From assembly GCA_012842105.1 (NCBI GenBank), contig DUTL01000331.1:1-16759 (forward strand): a stretch of DNA of 16,759 nt, in the 5' to 3' direction. The translations under genes and the position numbers were made by a program. This DNA is from Candidatus Fermentithermobacillaceae bacterium. GTDB taxonomy: Bacteria > Bacillota > Sulfobacillia > Fermentithermobacillales > Fermentithermobacillaceae. Shown in pieces: positions 1-6,414 of this stretch. Numbering within the stretch: position 1 is the stretch's first letter; the number at the start of each line of letters is the position of its first letter. Under the pieces are notes generated by a model. That model worked only from the letters and a program-made list of their open reading frames with translations. It had not been told where the DNA came from and made no database searches.

Positions 1-505
1 CAACCCAACAGATAGGTTGCGGCGTCAAAGTTTGCGGTAATAACTACAGTAACAAATGGCGATTGGACGTACAAGGGTTTGCAGCAAGGATTGTATACAG
101 TGAAGAATGCGGCAGAGGACATGTATAAAATGCAGCACGAGTCGTAGCAACAATGTACCTAAAACTGTAAAAGACCATACTTGATGCCAGGGCTGTATCT
201 GGAATGCAGCAGGTAGCGCGGTTAAGAACAAAGCATAAATTGCACAACAACACGTAATAAGGGTAAGACCGGTTGACAGAGCATTGATTGCATCAGATAC
301 GTAGCAGGAGATTCGGCCAGAGACAAAGCAGCGAACAAACCAGTGATGCAGCTTGTGGCACAAGGATTTTGAGAAACTGACAGAGTACAAGTTAGGGATT
401 TGGTTGATTGCAGCCAGTAATCGGAATAAGGTTTGAAGGCTATATGTACTAATGAATGCAATACCATTCACAGATGAAACTGAATTAGCACCGCAGCCGG
501 AGTAG
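1..505 (+). pseudogene. no intact gene; possible decayed helical-repeat protein gene
   Basis: All three + frames are broken by stops. Short stretches still look protein-like. Frame 1 near 60-145 reads DWTYKGLQQGLYTVKNAAED. Frame 2 near 155-235 reads TVKDHT, a stop, then WNAAGSAVKNKA. The VKNAAED and TVKD..WNAAGSAVK pattern resembles LEA-like or YtxH-like amphipathic repeats. Frame 2 ends in TAG at 503-505, one base before a strong terminator, as a real gene end would. The minus strand is open from 594 to 25 but starts at TTG, runs through the terminator, and has a Leu/Ser/Phe/Cys-rich composition typical of an antisense shadow. I infer a gene damaged by several stops and frameshifts; plain intergenic DNA is also possible. 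The 5' part lies outside the window. Confidence 0.22.
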
Positions 506-539
506 AAAGAGGGCCCTATTAAGGAGGGCCCTCTTTCTT
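506..539 (+). terminator. intrinsic terminator, 12-bp perfect stem
   Basis: AAAGAGGGCCCT (506-517) pairs perfectly with AGGGCCCTCTTT (525-536) around a 7-base loop, followed by CTT. It ends whatever is transcribed from the left and insulates the thiamine unit that starts about 60 bases downstream. The flanking A and T runs let it work on both strands. Confidence 0.8.
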
Positions 540-562
540 GTGCAGGAAAGATGCAAGGCCTC

Positions 563-591
563 TTTAAGTATCTGAAAAAAAGGTGTAGAAT
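563..591 (+). promoter_or_regulatory. probable sigma-A promoter of the thiT-thiN unit
   Basis: A good -10 box, TAGAAT, lies at 586-591. A weak -35, TTTAAG, lies at 563-568 with a 17-base spacer. The predicted start of transcription, near 598, falls right at the 5' edge of the TPP aptamer, which supports the call. The -35 match is poor. Confidence 0.5.
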
Positions 592-597
592 CAAGTC

Positions 598-690
598 AAA
601 CGGGGAGCTGTTGATAACGGCTGAGAAAGGGCTAAAAGCGCCTGACCCTTGGAACCTGTAGGGTAATGCCTGCGTAGGGAAATTCCAGTC
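598..690 (+). promoter_or_regulatory. TPP riboswitch (THI element) aptamer
   Basis: The conserved THI-box segments are all present in order: CGGGGAGC at 601-608, GGCTGAGA at 619-626, CTGACCC near 642-648 followed by TTGGAACCTG, and GGGTAATGCCTGCGTAGGGA at 661-680. This aptamer binds thiamine pyrophosphate. It lies directly before an intrinsic terminator and then thiT, so the expected logic is premature termination when TPP is abundant. The P3 arm, GGGCTAAAAGCGCC, is short. Confidence 0.96.
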
Positions 691-697
691 AGACAGC

Positions 698-719
698 CCG
701 CACTCCGGTGCGGTTTTTT
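698..719 (+). terminator. riboswitch-controlled intrinsic terminator
   Basis: CCGCAC (698-703) pairs with GTGCGG (708-713) around a TCCG loop, followed by six T residues (714-719). It sits between the TPP aptamer and thiT and is the likely expression platform: ligand-bound aptamer allows this hairpin to form, and the free RNA should sequester part of it. Confidence 0.9.
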
Positions 720-750
720 GATGCCTCCCCAGAAATATGGAGGGTGTTTT

Positions 751-1269
751 ATGCGTAACAAAAAGCTTGCTATGATTGTTGAAGGAGCATTGATGGTAGC
801 TCTTGCATTTGTTCTGAGCTTTGCCAAGATTTATCAGGCCCCATATGGAGGTTCAGTTACTCTGGGGAGCATGATCCCGATCCTTGTGTTTGCCTTGCGA
901 TATGGAACCGGCCCGGGGCTCTTGATTGGAACAGTATATGGGTTTACCCAACTCATTATTGAGCCTTCGGTGGTCCATCCGGTTCAGCTCATCCTGGATT
1001 ACCCCCTTGCCTTTGGGCTCCTTGGCTTGGCAGGCTTGTTTCAAGACAAGCCTACCTTGGGGGTGTCTGTGGGAATCGGAGGACGATTCGTTAGCCACTT
1101 CATTTCAGGGGTAATATGGTGGGGAATCTATGCTCCCGAAGGCATGAACGAATATGTTTATTCCCTGGTATACAATGGCGGGTATCTTGTGCCTGAACTA
1201 GTGATTTCTGCAGTTATAGTGAAATACGTGCTTCGACAAGCTGTCATTCAAAAGGTGGGTGTTCGTTGA
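751..1269 (+). CDS. thiT: ThiT, substrate-binding (S) component of the ECF thiamine transporter
   Basis: The 172-aa membrane protein is the S-component that captures thiamine and works with a shared ECF module (EcfA, EcfA', EcfT) encoded elsewhere. About six hydrophobic segments cover the protein. Family signatures include the segment GSVTLGSMIPILVFALRYG, the LDYPLAFGLLGLAG region, and the late W..Y.PEG...YVYSLVYNGGYL motif that contributes aromatic residues to the thiamine pocket. The ATG at 751 is preferred because GGAGGGTG (739-746) precedes it; an in-frame ATG at 718 would add 11 unlikely residues and overlap the terminator's T-run. The gene lies directly downstream of a TPP riboswitch, which fits thiamine import. 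It is followed by thiN, so imported thiamine can be phosphorylated at once. Confidence 0.95.
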   Translation: MRNKKLAMIVEGALMVALAFVLSFAKIYQAPYGGSVTLGSMIPILVFALRYGTGPGLLIGTVYGFTQLIIEPSVVHPVQLILDYPLAFGLLGLAGLFQDKPTLGVSVGIGGRFVSHFISGVIWWGIYAPEGMNEYVYSLVYNGGYLVPELVISAVIVKYVLRQAVIQKVGVR

Positions 1270-1412
1270 CCGGGATTACCTGTTCGGGAGATCATGCATG
1301 TAGAGGTTCGACGGCTGATGGCAGGCACAAGTCTTGTGAGGCAGGAAGCGCCGGAACACGCCGGCAGCACGGAGAATCTTGGGAGCATGCAGCCGGGGTA
1401 GACCACAATCCC

Positions 1413-2081
1413 ATGTATGCCCTGGTAGTTGCAGGCGGCGCGATAGATGCTGCAGAAAGGGCGCTGGTCAAACGTGCTTCTTTGGTGGTTGCAGCTGACT
1501 CAGGTGCAGAATTCTTAAGGCAGCACAACCTAACTCCCGACATGATCGTTGGAGATTTCGATTCAGCGAGCCCTGATACAATTGCCTGCTTTAGAGGTAT
1601 GGGAATCTCAATATTCTCTCTTAACCGGGATAAAGACAAGACAGATACTGAAGTGGCACTGGATCTGGTTACCGGCAAGGGGTTTGACGCGGTAATCATT
1701 ATCGGGGGCACCAGAGGAAGGCGGCTGGATCATGAACTGGCCAATGTGTTTTTGATTGAACATTATGCCAGAAAGGGCCTGGATCTTATACTTCACTCTC
1801 AGGACACTGTGATTTTCGGAATACCAGGCGGCGAAGTTCAGTATGGCAACCGGCGAAGAATGCAAAAACGGGTGTTTACCGGCAAGCCCGGTGACTGGGT
1901 GACAATATTGCCTGTGACCCCGCAGGTTACCGGAGCTACTACCGTTAACCTGAAGTTCCCTCTCAGCAATGCTACCCTTTACAGAGGGAGTACTCTGGGT
2001 GTATCCAACGAAATGCTTAATACTGAGGCGAGCGTTTCCCTCAAATCAGGTTTTGCCCTGGTTGTGCTGAATCGCAGGTAG
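1413..2081 (+). CDS. thiN: thiamine pyrophosphokinase
   Basis: The enzyme transfers pyrophosphate from ATP to thiamine, giving TPP. Its 222 aa match the family's usual length. Hallmarks are VVAADSGAEFL, the metal-binding GDFDS, DKDKTDTEVAL, and GGTRGRRLDHELAN in the catalytic domain, then a beta-rich C-terminal thiamine-binding domain with GDWVTILP and GVSNEM. The ATG at 1413 begins MYALVVAGGA, where homologues start, but its ribosome binding site is weak (CGGGG about 13 bases upstream). An alternative TTG at 1266 overlaps the thiT stop as TTGA and has AGGTGGG upstream; it would add a 49-residue Gly/His/Ser/Cys-rich extension that looks non-coding. Together with thiT it forms a salvage operon under TPP control. 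Confidence 0.93.
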   Translation: MYALVVAGGAIDAAERALVKRASLVVAADSGAEFLRQHNLTPDMIVGDFDSASPDTIACFRGMGISIFSLNRDKDKTDTEVALDLVTGKGFDAVIIIGGTRGRRLDHELANVFLIEHYARKGLDLILHSQDTVIFGIPGGEVQYGNRRRMQKRVFTGKPGDWVTILPVTPQVTGATTVNLKFPLSNATLYRGSTLGVSNEMLNTEASVSLKSGFALVVLNRR

Positions 2082-2113
2082 CTCCGGAGCATGTTTGCTT
2101 GAAAAAGTGGCCG

Positions 2114-2150
2114 GCAAGACTGTAGTTTCAGGTGCAAACTACAGTCTTGC
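2114..2150. terminator. bidirectional hairpin between convergent thiN and the deacetylase gene
   Basis: GCAAGACTGTAGTTT (2114-2128) and AAACTACAGTCTTGC (2136-2150) form a perfect 15-bp stem with a 7-base loop. It lies in the 77-base gap between convergent genes. No T-run follows on the + strand; on the minus strand a CTTTTTC follows after about 7 bases. It probably serves both genes. Confidence 0.7.
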
Positions 2151-2158
2151 GCCGAATG

Positions 2159-2950
2159 TCAGTTTCCGGGCAACTCACTCCGGGGCCTGCCTCTGGGATC
2201 ATCCCTGGCCGGCGTACCCAGTGACATCAGCCGGCCCAGAGGTACAATTTCGTAGCCGGCTGCCTTGAGATTCTCCAGCACCATGGGCAGGGCTTCGTGG
2301 GTTTGCTTTGCCGAATCAGATGCGTGAAACAGTAAGATAGCGCCGGGAAAGCTCAGTTTTGACACTCGCTCCACAATGTATGAAGCGCCAGGGTTCTTCC
2401 AGTCAAGGCTGTCAACAGCCCAAATCACTGTCTCATAGCCAAGCTCCCTGGCAGTAAGAACCACAAGGTCATCGTAGTCGCCGTTTGGAGGCCTGAAGTA
2501 CTCGGGTGTGGTGCCTGTAAGGTTTACAAGTATGTCATGAGCTGACTGGATGTTCTTCCTGATGGTTTCCTTACTCTCCTGGCTCAGGTTTATGTGTTCC
2601 TGCCCGTGGCTGGCAATCTCATGGCCGTCTTCCACAATGCGGGCAACCATGGATCTGTAGTGATTGGACCATGGGCCCGACAGAAAGAATGTGGCTTTCT
2701 GACCGTATTTCGACAGGACGTCAAGCACTTTTGCAGGGATCTTGTCACCCCAGGAAATGTCAAACGTAAGCGCTAGCGCTTTCTTGTCCGTTCGCACGTA
2801 GAATACAGGCATTTCGGTCCCCATTGCAAGGCGTGCGTCATACATCTCGAATACGGGCTTTACCGCGGGTGGGCGCAAACCATAAAATATGCCGCCTGCG
2901 CAAAGAAGCGCTGCGAGGACAATAACGGCTAGCCTTTTGCCTATAAACAT
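2159..2950 (-). CDS. PdaB-like sporulation polysaccharide deacetylase (NodB domain)
   Basis: The 263-aa protein has an N-terminal membrane anchor or signal peptide (about residues 5-25), then a NodB deacetylase domain (about 55-235), so it acts outside the membrane on peptidoglycan-type glycans. Motif 1 reads LTFDISWGD (D64), with Ile in place of the second Asp of TFDD; this variant is typical of the PdaB family. Motif 2 is HGQEH (H115, H119), motif 3 RPPNG (R153), motif 4 DSLDW (D180) and motif 5 LLFHASD (H209). PdaB is a sporulation protein in Bacillus, which suggests a spore former. The ATG at 2950 follows a run of G residues that can act as ribosome binding site and gives a normal signal peptide; an in-frame ATG at 2989 would add 13 residues. 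It lies 133 bases downstream of the cassette read from 5077. Confidence 0.88.
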   Translation of the reverse strand: MFIGKRLAVIVLAALLCAGGIFYGLRPPAVKPVFEMYDARLAMGTEMPVFYVRTDKKALALTFDISWGDKIPAKVLDVLSKYGQKATFFLSGPWSNHYRSMVARIVEDGHEIASHGQEHINLSQESKETIRKNIQSAHDILVNLTGTTPEYFRPPNGDYDDLVVLTARELGYETVIWAVDSLDWKNPGASYIVERVSKLSFPGAILLFHASDSAKQTHEALPMVLENLKAAGYEIVPLGRLMSLGTPARDDPRGRPRSELPGN

Positions 2951-3083
2951 GCAAATCCCCCCCCGGGAGGTTAAAGCCAGGGAGTTCATCCCCGGCTTTG
3001 TTTCTTATAAAATGATAGTTTCCACGGGAGGGATATATTACCTCATGGCGGAAATCCCATGATCTGCAATTCGCCGAGTCCTT

Positions 3084-4112
3084 TCAATCCTCCGTTACGA
3101 CTCTTCTGGCCTCGCCAGAGCGAGATTGTTTGATCCATCCCCTGCGTATCCCAATACCTGGTTTGTGTCTATCTGACGGCCGTTGTACCGGTTTTCCGGC
3201 AGATTGTGACGGTTGCCTCAAAAACTGGGACAGTGACGGAGGCTGCTGCGTAGTACGCGGCACTCTGGTGGCCAATATGGATTTGCCGTCTTTGGACAGG
3301 GTGATCTCAGCTTTCCGGTCCTGGCCAGTTTTCTCAACGGCCTTTACAGGGGCCTGGGTATCATGGCGGATACCTGCCTTTGTTTTTGACATATCAAGCC
3401 CCGCCAAAAAGTTGAAAAGGGAAGATATGAGATTGGGATCTAACCCCTGGCTGCCCTGGTAGGAAGGTTGCAGGGTATCACTGTGAATTTCAGTTTGATG
3501 GCTTTGGGTGTCCGGGGATACAGATTTGCCTGTTTCTGTACCAGGAGATGCTTCAGGGGCGTCCTCTGAAATCAAGAATGAATCCTGCCTGGTTGCTGCA
3601 ACGGGTTTAGCCTTTGACATCGAAGAGATCAGTTTTAGCATTGCCGCAAACAAAGACGGATCAATTCCTCCTTCTTTGCCGCCAAGGAGCATGGGAATTG
3701 CCGAAAGCACTGAGGCCAGGGCGTCTTGTTTGGTTGCGCCGCTCCCGGCATCTGGCAGGGTGTGGGCCGCTGTTTCAGGCTCCCGGCTGCTTTCTTGATT
3801 GGCAAGCCCGGCCACAATTGCTGCAATTGACTGCATTTGGGGGAAACCGTTGCCCGGCGCGGCTACGCTAAGCTCGCCTGTTGGTGTTGTGATTGGTGCG
3901 GGCACAGCGCTTTCAGTTGATTCTGGGCTGCTATGGGCTATACCAGAAACAGAAGAATCCATTGATTCGCCGGTGGTGTAGAAAACCTCCAGAATCCCCA
4001 TGAGGTTTAACAGAGCAAGAAGGCCTGCTCTTTCCCGCACTGACTCAGGATTCTCAGGGCTTTCAACTGCCGAAAAAGCCCGGGCAAGTTCAGAAAGGCT
4101 GCCCTTATTCAC
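3084..4112 (-). CDS. unknown low-complexity protein with internal DPxL repeat; last gene of the YbaB cassette
   Basis: The 342-aa product is not one I recognise. It is Ser/Pro/Gln/Thr-rich with no signal peptide or clear membrane span. Two segments are similar to each other: GIDPSLFAAMLKLISSMSKA and GLDPNLISSLFNFLAGLDMS followed by KTKA. They are separated by a polar linker of about 50 residues, and a weaker AIVAGLANQESS stretch lies upstream. The C-terminal 70 residues are basic (GIGIRRGWIKQSR). The start is uncertain. The GTG at 4112 overlaps the ybaB-like stop by 8 bases and has GGAG 6 bases upstream. A GTG at 4166 has a stronger GGAGGAG upstream but overlaps by 62 bases. The tight overlap indicates translational coupling with the YbaB homologue. 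Codon pattern and operon position support a real gene; function unknown. Confidence 0.72.
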   Translation of the reverse strand: MNKGSLSELARAFSAVESPENPESVRERAGLLALLNLMGILEVFYTTGESMDSSVSGIAHSSPESTESAVPAPITTPTGELSVAAPGNGFPQMQSIAAIVAGLANQESSREPETAAHTLPDAGSGATKQDALASVLSAIPMLLGGKEGGIDPSLFAAMLKLISSMSKAKPVAATRQDSFLISEDAPEASPGTETGKSVSPDTQSHQTEIHSDTLQPSYQGSQGLDPNLISSLFNFLAGLDMSKTKAGIRHDTQAPVKAVEKTGQDRKAEITLSKDGKSILATRVPRTTQQPPSLSQFLRQPSQSAGKPVQRPSDRHKPGIGIRRGWIKQSRSGEARRVVTED

Positions 4113-4455
4113 TGTTTGCTCCGCTCCGGCCAAAGAAACCAGCAAACTCCGGAGGTATCTTTCCACCGAAAACTCCTCCAATTTCTGTCCTCAGCAGGTC
4201 TCGCGCCTTCTTTATGGCGTCATTTACCGCTTCGGCTATTAGCGTTTCCAGGGTTGCCAAATCAAACGGTTTTGCAGCCAATTTCTCCCGGTCAATAGTA
4301 ATATCTTTGATATTGAACCATATATCTCCCGATACATTGACCAGCCCATCGTTTGAGTTCCCCTGAACTATTCGATCCTGCAAACTTGATAATCTTGTGT
4401 TTACCTCAGATTCAATTTGCTCCATTTGCATAAGCAAACTAGCCAGGTTGTGCAC
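4105..4455 (-). CDS. YbaB/EbfC-family nucleoid-associated protein (divergent)
   Basis: At 116 aa it has the size and layout of YbaB: an N-terminal helix (LLMQMEQIESEVNTRLSSLQ), a central strand region starting GLVNVSGDIWFNIKDITID, and the signature helix ETLIAEAVNDAIKKARDLL, followed by a Gly/Phe-rich tail (GGVFGGKIPPEFAGFFG) like the usual Gly/Pro-rich YbaB tail. Family members are small dimeric DNA-binding proteins normally encoded between dnaX and recR. Here the neighbours are unknown small membrane proteins and a repeat protein, so this may be a paralogue. The GTG at 4455 is preceded by GGAGGGAG, about 6 bases away. The gene ends inside the start region of the next one. Confidence 0.8.
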   Translation of the reverse strand: MHNLASLLMQMEQIESEVNTRLSSLQDRIVQGNSNDGLVNVSGDIWFNIKDITIDREKLAAKPFDLATLETLIAEAVNDAIKKARDLLRTEIGGVFGGKIPPEFAGFFGRSGANSE

Positions 4456-4559
4456 TTTCGCTCCCTCCAGTTACCCTTACTTCAGCATCTTATGCGTATC
4501 TCGCCAGGGATGGTGCCACCATTTATCATCCGGCGGGAGAGTTTCCGAAAATATCAGCC

Positions 4560-4781
4560 TCAGCCATTCTTATGCCGTTTCGTGTAGCCGAAAGGGTTGA
4601 TGGTAAGAGGCCGGCTTGATAAATTTAGAAATCTGACAGGAGCACCCTCTGCTCTTCCTGGAGAAGAATCTCTTGTGCCTGTGCAATCTTCGCTGCTGTC
4701 AAAAGAACCTGTCGCCGCCAAGAGCAGGATCAGGATCAAGAACAACTCATACGGGTTGACGTCAACTCCGAAAATCTCCAT
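4560..4781 (-). CDS. small single-span membrane protein, unknown
   Basis: The 73-aa product begins MEIFGVDVNPYELFLILILL, giving one clear transmembrane helix at about residues 11-24, followed by a polar, Ser/Arg-rich tail of about 45 residues. The ATG at 4781 has GGGGG about 6 bases upstream. It starts 11 bases after the end of the upstream gene, so the two are co-transcribed. Short NPYELFLILIL-type hydrophobic peptides occur among small spore-associated proteins of Bacillota, but I cannot assign it to a family. The tail could be less conserved than the helix. Confidence 0.6.
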   Translation of the reverse strand: MEIFGVDVNPYELFLILILLLAATGSFDSSEDCTGTRDSSPGRAEGAPVRFLNLSSRPLTINPFGYTKRHKNG

Positions 4782-4792
4782 CTTAGTCCCCC

Positions 4793-5077
4793 TTATGCTT
4801 GAGGCATTTCAGATTCTTGAGCCGGTGAGATTGTGAACACCTGTACCAGCCACACTACTATCAAAATGATGAACAACGACAGAGCAGAATCAATCCGGGC
4901 AGTCAGCAGATCTCTGGCTTGTTCTGCCAGGGTCGTTATTTCAAGCCCTTCAACTAACGAGGCTGAACTGTCAGCAAGACTGATTAGGGTATCTATCACA
5001 CCGCGGCCCTTCGGGCCGGTAAACGGCCTTAGTGCCAAGATAAGGTCCAACGTTTCCTTTGTGAGATGATTAGGCAC
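4793..5077 (-). CDS. small C-tail-anchored membrane protein, unknown; first gene of the YbaB cassette
   Basis: The 94-aa product has a mostly helical soluble part (ETLDLILALRPFTGPKGRGV, then IDTLISLADSSASLVEGLEI) and one C-terminal transmembrane helix, SLFIILIVVWLVQVF, near residues 66-81. The soluble part would therefore face the cytoplasm if it is inserted as a tail-anchored protein. The GTG at 5077 is supported by AAGGGGGG 6 bases upstream. No family is recognised. It opens a minus-strand cassette of four genes; no convincing sigma-A promoter was found upstream on this strand. Confidence 0.65.
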   Translation of the reverse strand: MPNHLTKETLDLILALRPFTGPKGRGVIDTLISLADSSASLVEGLEITTLAEQARDLLTARIDSALSLFIILIVVWLVQVFTISPAQESEMPQA

Positions 5078-5163
5078 CGGTAGCCCCCCTTTTCAAAAAT
5101 GGTCAAAGCGGTGTTTAGCTTTTGTCATCACATAATATGATTGGCCAGAGTCTTATGTTTACA

Positions 5164-5193
5164 TTGACAGGCACTAAATGGAACGGATGTAGT
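5164..5193 (+). promoter_or_regulatory. possible sigma-A promoter of the dipeptidase/glycerate kinase unit
   Basis: A perfect TTGACA lies at 5164-5169. After an 18-base spacer there is TGTAGT (5188-5193), a 4/6 match to the -10 consensus. It would leave a leader of about 110 bases before the dipeptidase start. Confidence 0.35.
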
Positions 5194-5309
5194 ACGATAT
5201 GTGTTGACGCCGGCGGAAAAATGCTGAAGGTGCAGCCAAAAAAGGTAAACTATGAACAAGGCGAGAACATTAGAGCAAATGGCAGCTGCGCAGAGGAGGG
5301 TGGTAACTC

Positions 5310-6347
5310 ATGGACATAGCTTCTGTTTTCAAGAAGAAGGCCAAGGATGATTCTGCCATGGAAGAAATCCGGATGGAACGGGCAGAGGAGTTGCATTCTG
5401 AGTCTTTGGTTATCGACGGGCATCAAGGAACGCTTCTCGATGTTATTGCGGGGGTCCGGGACTTTGGAGAGGAATCTTCATTGGGGCACTCGGACTTGCC
5501 AAGATTAAAGCAGGCCGGAGTGGATTGTGTAGTTCTCAGTGCATTTCCCTATAACAGGGTGCAGCCTATACGCGGAGTGAGACAGGCCCTTGAGTACATA
5601 GACGTTTTTTGTGCATTAGCCGCGATACCCGGAGTAAGGCGCGTTTTACAAGTGTCAGACATTGAAGAAGCTCATGATGCCGGTGATGTTGGCATTATGC
5701 TTAGTTTTGGCGGCGGAGAAGTGCTTGAAGGAAGCATTGAGCCTCTTAGGATGTATCACAAATTGGGGCTTAGGATGCTCACGCTGACCTGGAATGATAG
5801 GAATCTCATAGGCGACGGCGCTGCTTTCTCGGCTTCCCGGGGCGGGCTTACTCCTTTTGGTTTGAAAGCCGTCGAGGAGGCAGCCAGGTTGGGCGTGGTT
5901 GTGGATGTGTCACATTTATCTGAAGCAGGGTTTTGGGATGTAGTAGACGTGGCTCAAAGCCCCTTTGTAGCCAGTCATTCAAACTGCCATGCTTTGCTTG
6001 GCCATCCCAGAAACCTGACAGATGCTCAGTTGAGAGCAATCGGCGAAGCCGGGGGGCTTGTGGGTATCTCTTTTAACCATGAATACTTGACCGGTACTGA
6101 TGAGAACGCCGGCATTTCTCAAGTTGCAGACCATATTATCCACGCTATGGAAATAGCGGGTGAAGACAGTGTTGGCCTGGGGACTGATTTTGACAGTTTT
6201 GGGGAACCCGGGCCCGAACCTGTGTCTCACATTGGAAGACTTCCGCTGCTTACGTTTGAACTGTTGAAAAGGGGCATATCAGGACAGCAAATAGCAGGCA
6301 TATTGGGAGGTAACTGGCTGCGTGTTTTGAGGGCTGTGATTGGATAG
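5310..6347 (+). CDS. M19 (renal/membrane dipeptidase) family protein with altered metal site
   Basis: The 345-aa protein covers the whole M19 barrel. Family features are the N-terminal VIDGH (H38), GVVVDVSHLSE (H202), ASHSNCHALLGHPRN (H223), GLGTDFDS, and the C-terminal ILGGNWLRVLR. M19 dipeptidases are two-zinc enzymes with ligands HxD, Glu, His and His. Here HxD reads HQG (Asp replaced by G40), and the bridging Glu of the usual (L/I)EGGE motif reads FGGGE, with Gly134 at the Glu position. The three histidines remain. Activity as a normal dipeptidase is therefore doubtful. No signal peptide is present, so it is cytoplasmic. The ATG at 5310 follows GAGGAGGG. The glycerate kinase-Nudix gene starts 68 bases downstream with no terminator between them, suggesting one operon. 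Confidence 0.88.
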   Translation: MDIASVFKKKAKDDSAMEEIRMERAEELHSESLVIDGHQGTLLDVIAGVRDFGEESSLGHSDLPRLKQAGVDCVVLSAFPYNRVQPIRGVRQALEYIDVFCALAAIPGVRRVLQVSDIEEAHDAGDVGIMLSFGGGEVLEGSIEPLRMYHKLGLRMLTLTWNDRNLIGDGAAFSASRGGLTPFGLKAVEEAARLGVVVDVSHLSEAGFWDVVDVAQSPFVASHSNCHALLGHPRNLTDAQLRAIGEAGGLVGISFNHEYLTGTDENAGISQVADHIIHAMEIAGEDSVGLGTDFDSFGEPGPEPVSHIGRLPLLTFELLKRGISGQQIAGILGGNWLRVLRAVIG

Positions 6348-6414
6348 GCGACGTAGGGGCCGTGTTTTTGTTGATGAAACGTTCATGTCAATGGGAGGAG
6401 CTTAGCCTTATACA

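Noticed and set aside
25..594. A 189-codon open frame on the minus strand
   Set aside because: It starts at TTG without a good ribosome binding site, runs through a strong terminator, and its Leu/Ser/Phe/Cys-rich product resembles antisense translation.
1294..1401. 35-codon frame between thiT and thiN (begins MHVEVRRLMAG)
   Set aside because: The GGGAG upstream is only three bases from the ATG, there is no recognisable family, and nothing else supports it.
2159..2950. Missing second Asp in deacetylase motif 1 (TFDI) as a sign of an inactive enzyme
   Set aside because: This variation is a known feature of the PdaB family, so it is not a specific loss here.
3044..3061. Small CATGG/CCATG hairpin between the repeat protein gene and the deacetylase gene
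   Set aside because: It has only five base pairs and no T-run, so it does not support a terminator.
3130..4000. Several + strand frames across the repeat-protein gene
   Set aside because: They are shadows of the minus-strand gene, which has the cassette context, ribosome binding site and internal repeat.
4510..4522. Palindrome ATGGTG-C-CACCAT in the gap between two cassette genes
   Set aside because: It could be an operator, but a single short palindrome with no second copy in the window is weak evidence.
5128..5150. Minus-strand CATATTA resembling a sigma-F/G -10 box upstream of the YbaB cassette
   Set aside because: The best upstream partner (ACATA) is only 14 bases away, too close for the usual spacing.
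5122..5319. 65-codon + frame before the dipeptidase
   Set aside because: It has a TTG start with no ribosome binding site, runs over the probable promoter, and ends in the dipeptidase start.
5252..5350. 32-codon frame MNKARTLEQMAAAQRRVV... overlapping the dipeptidase start
   Set aside because: It has AAAGG upstream but no similarity I know and ends inside the dipeptidase gene; the leader may simply be open by chance.
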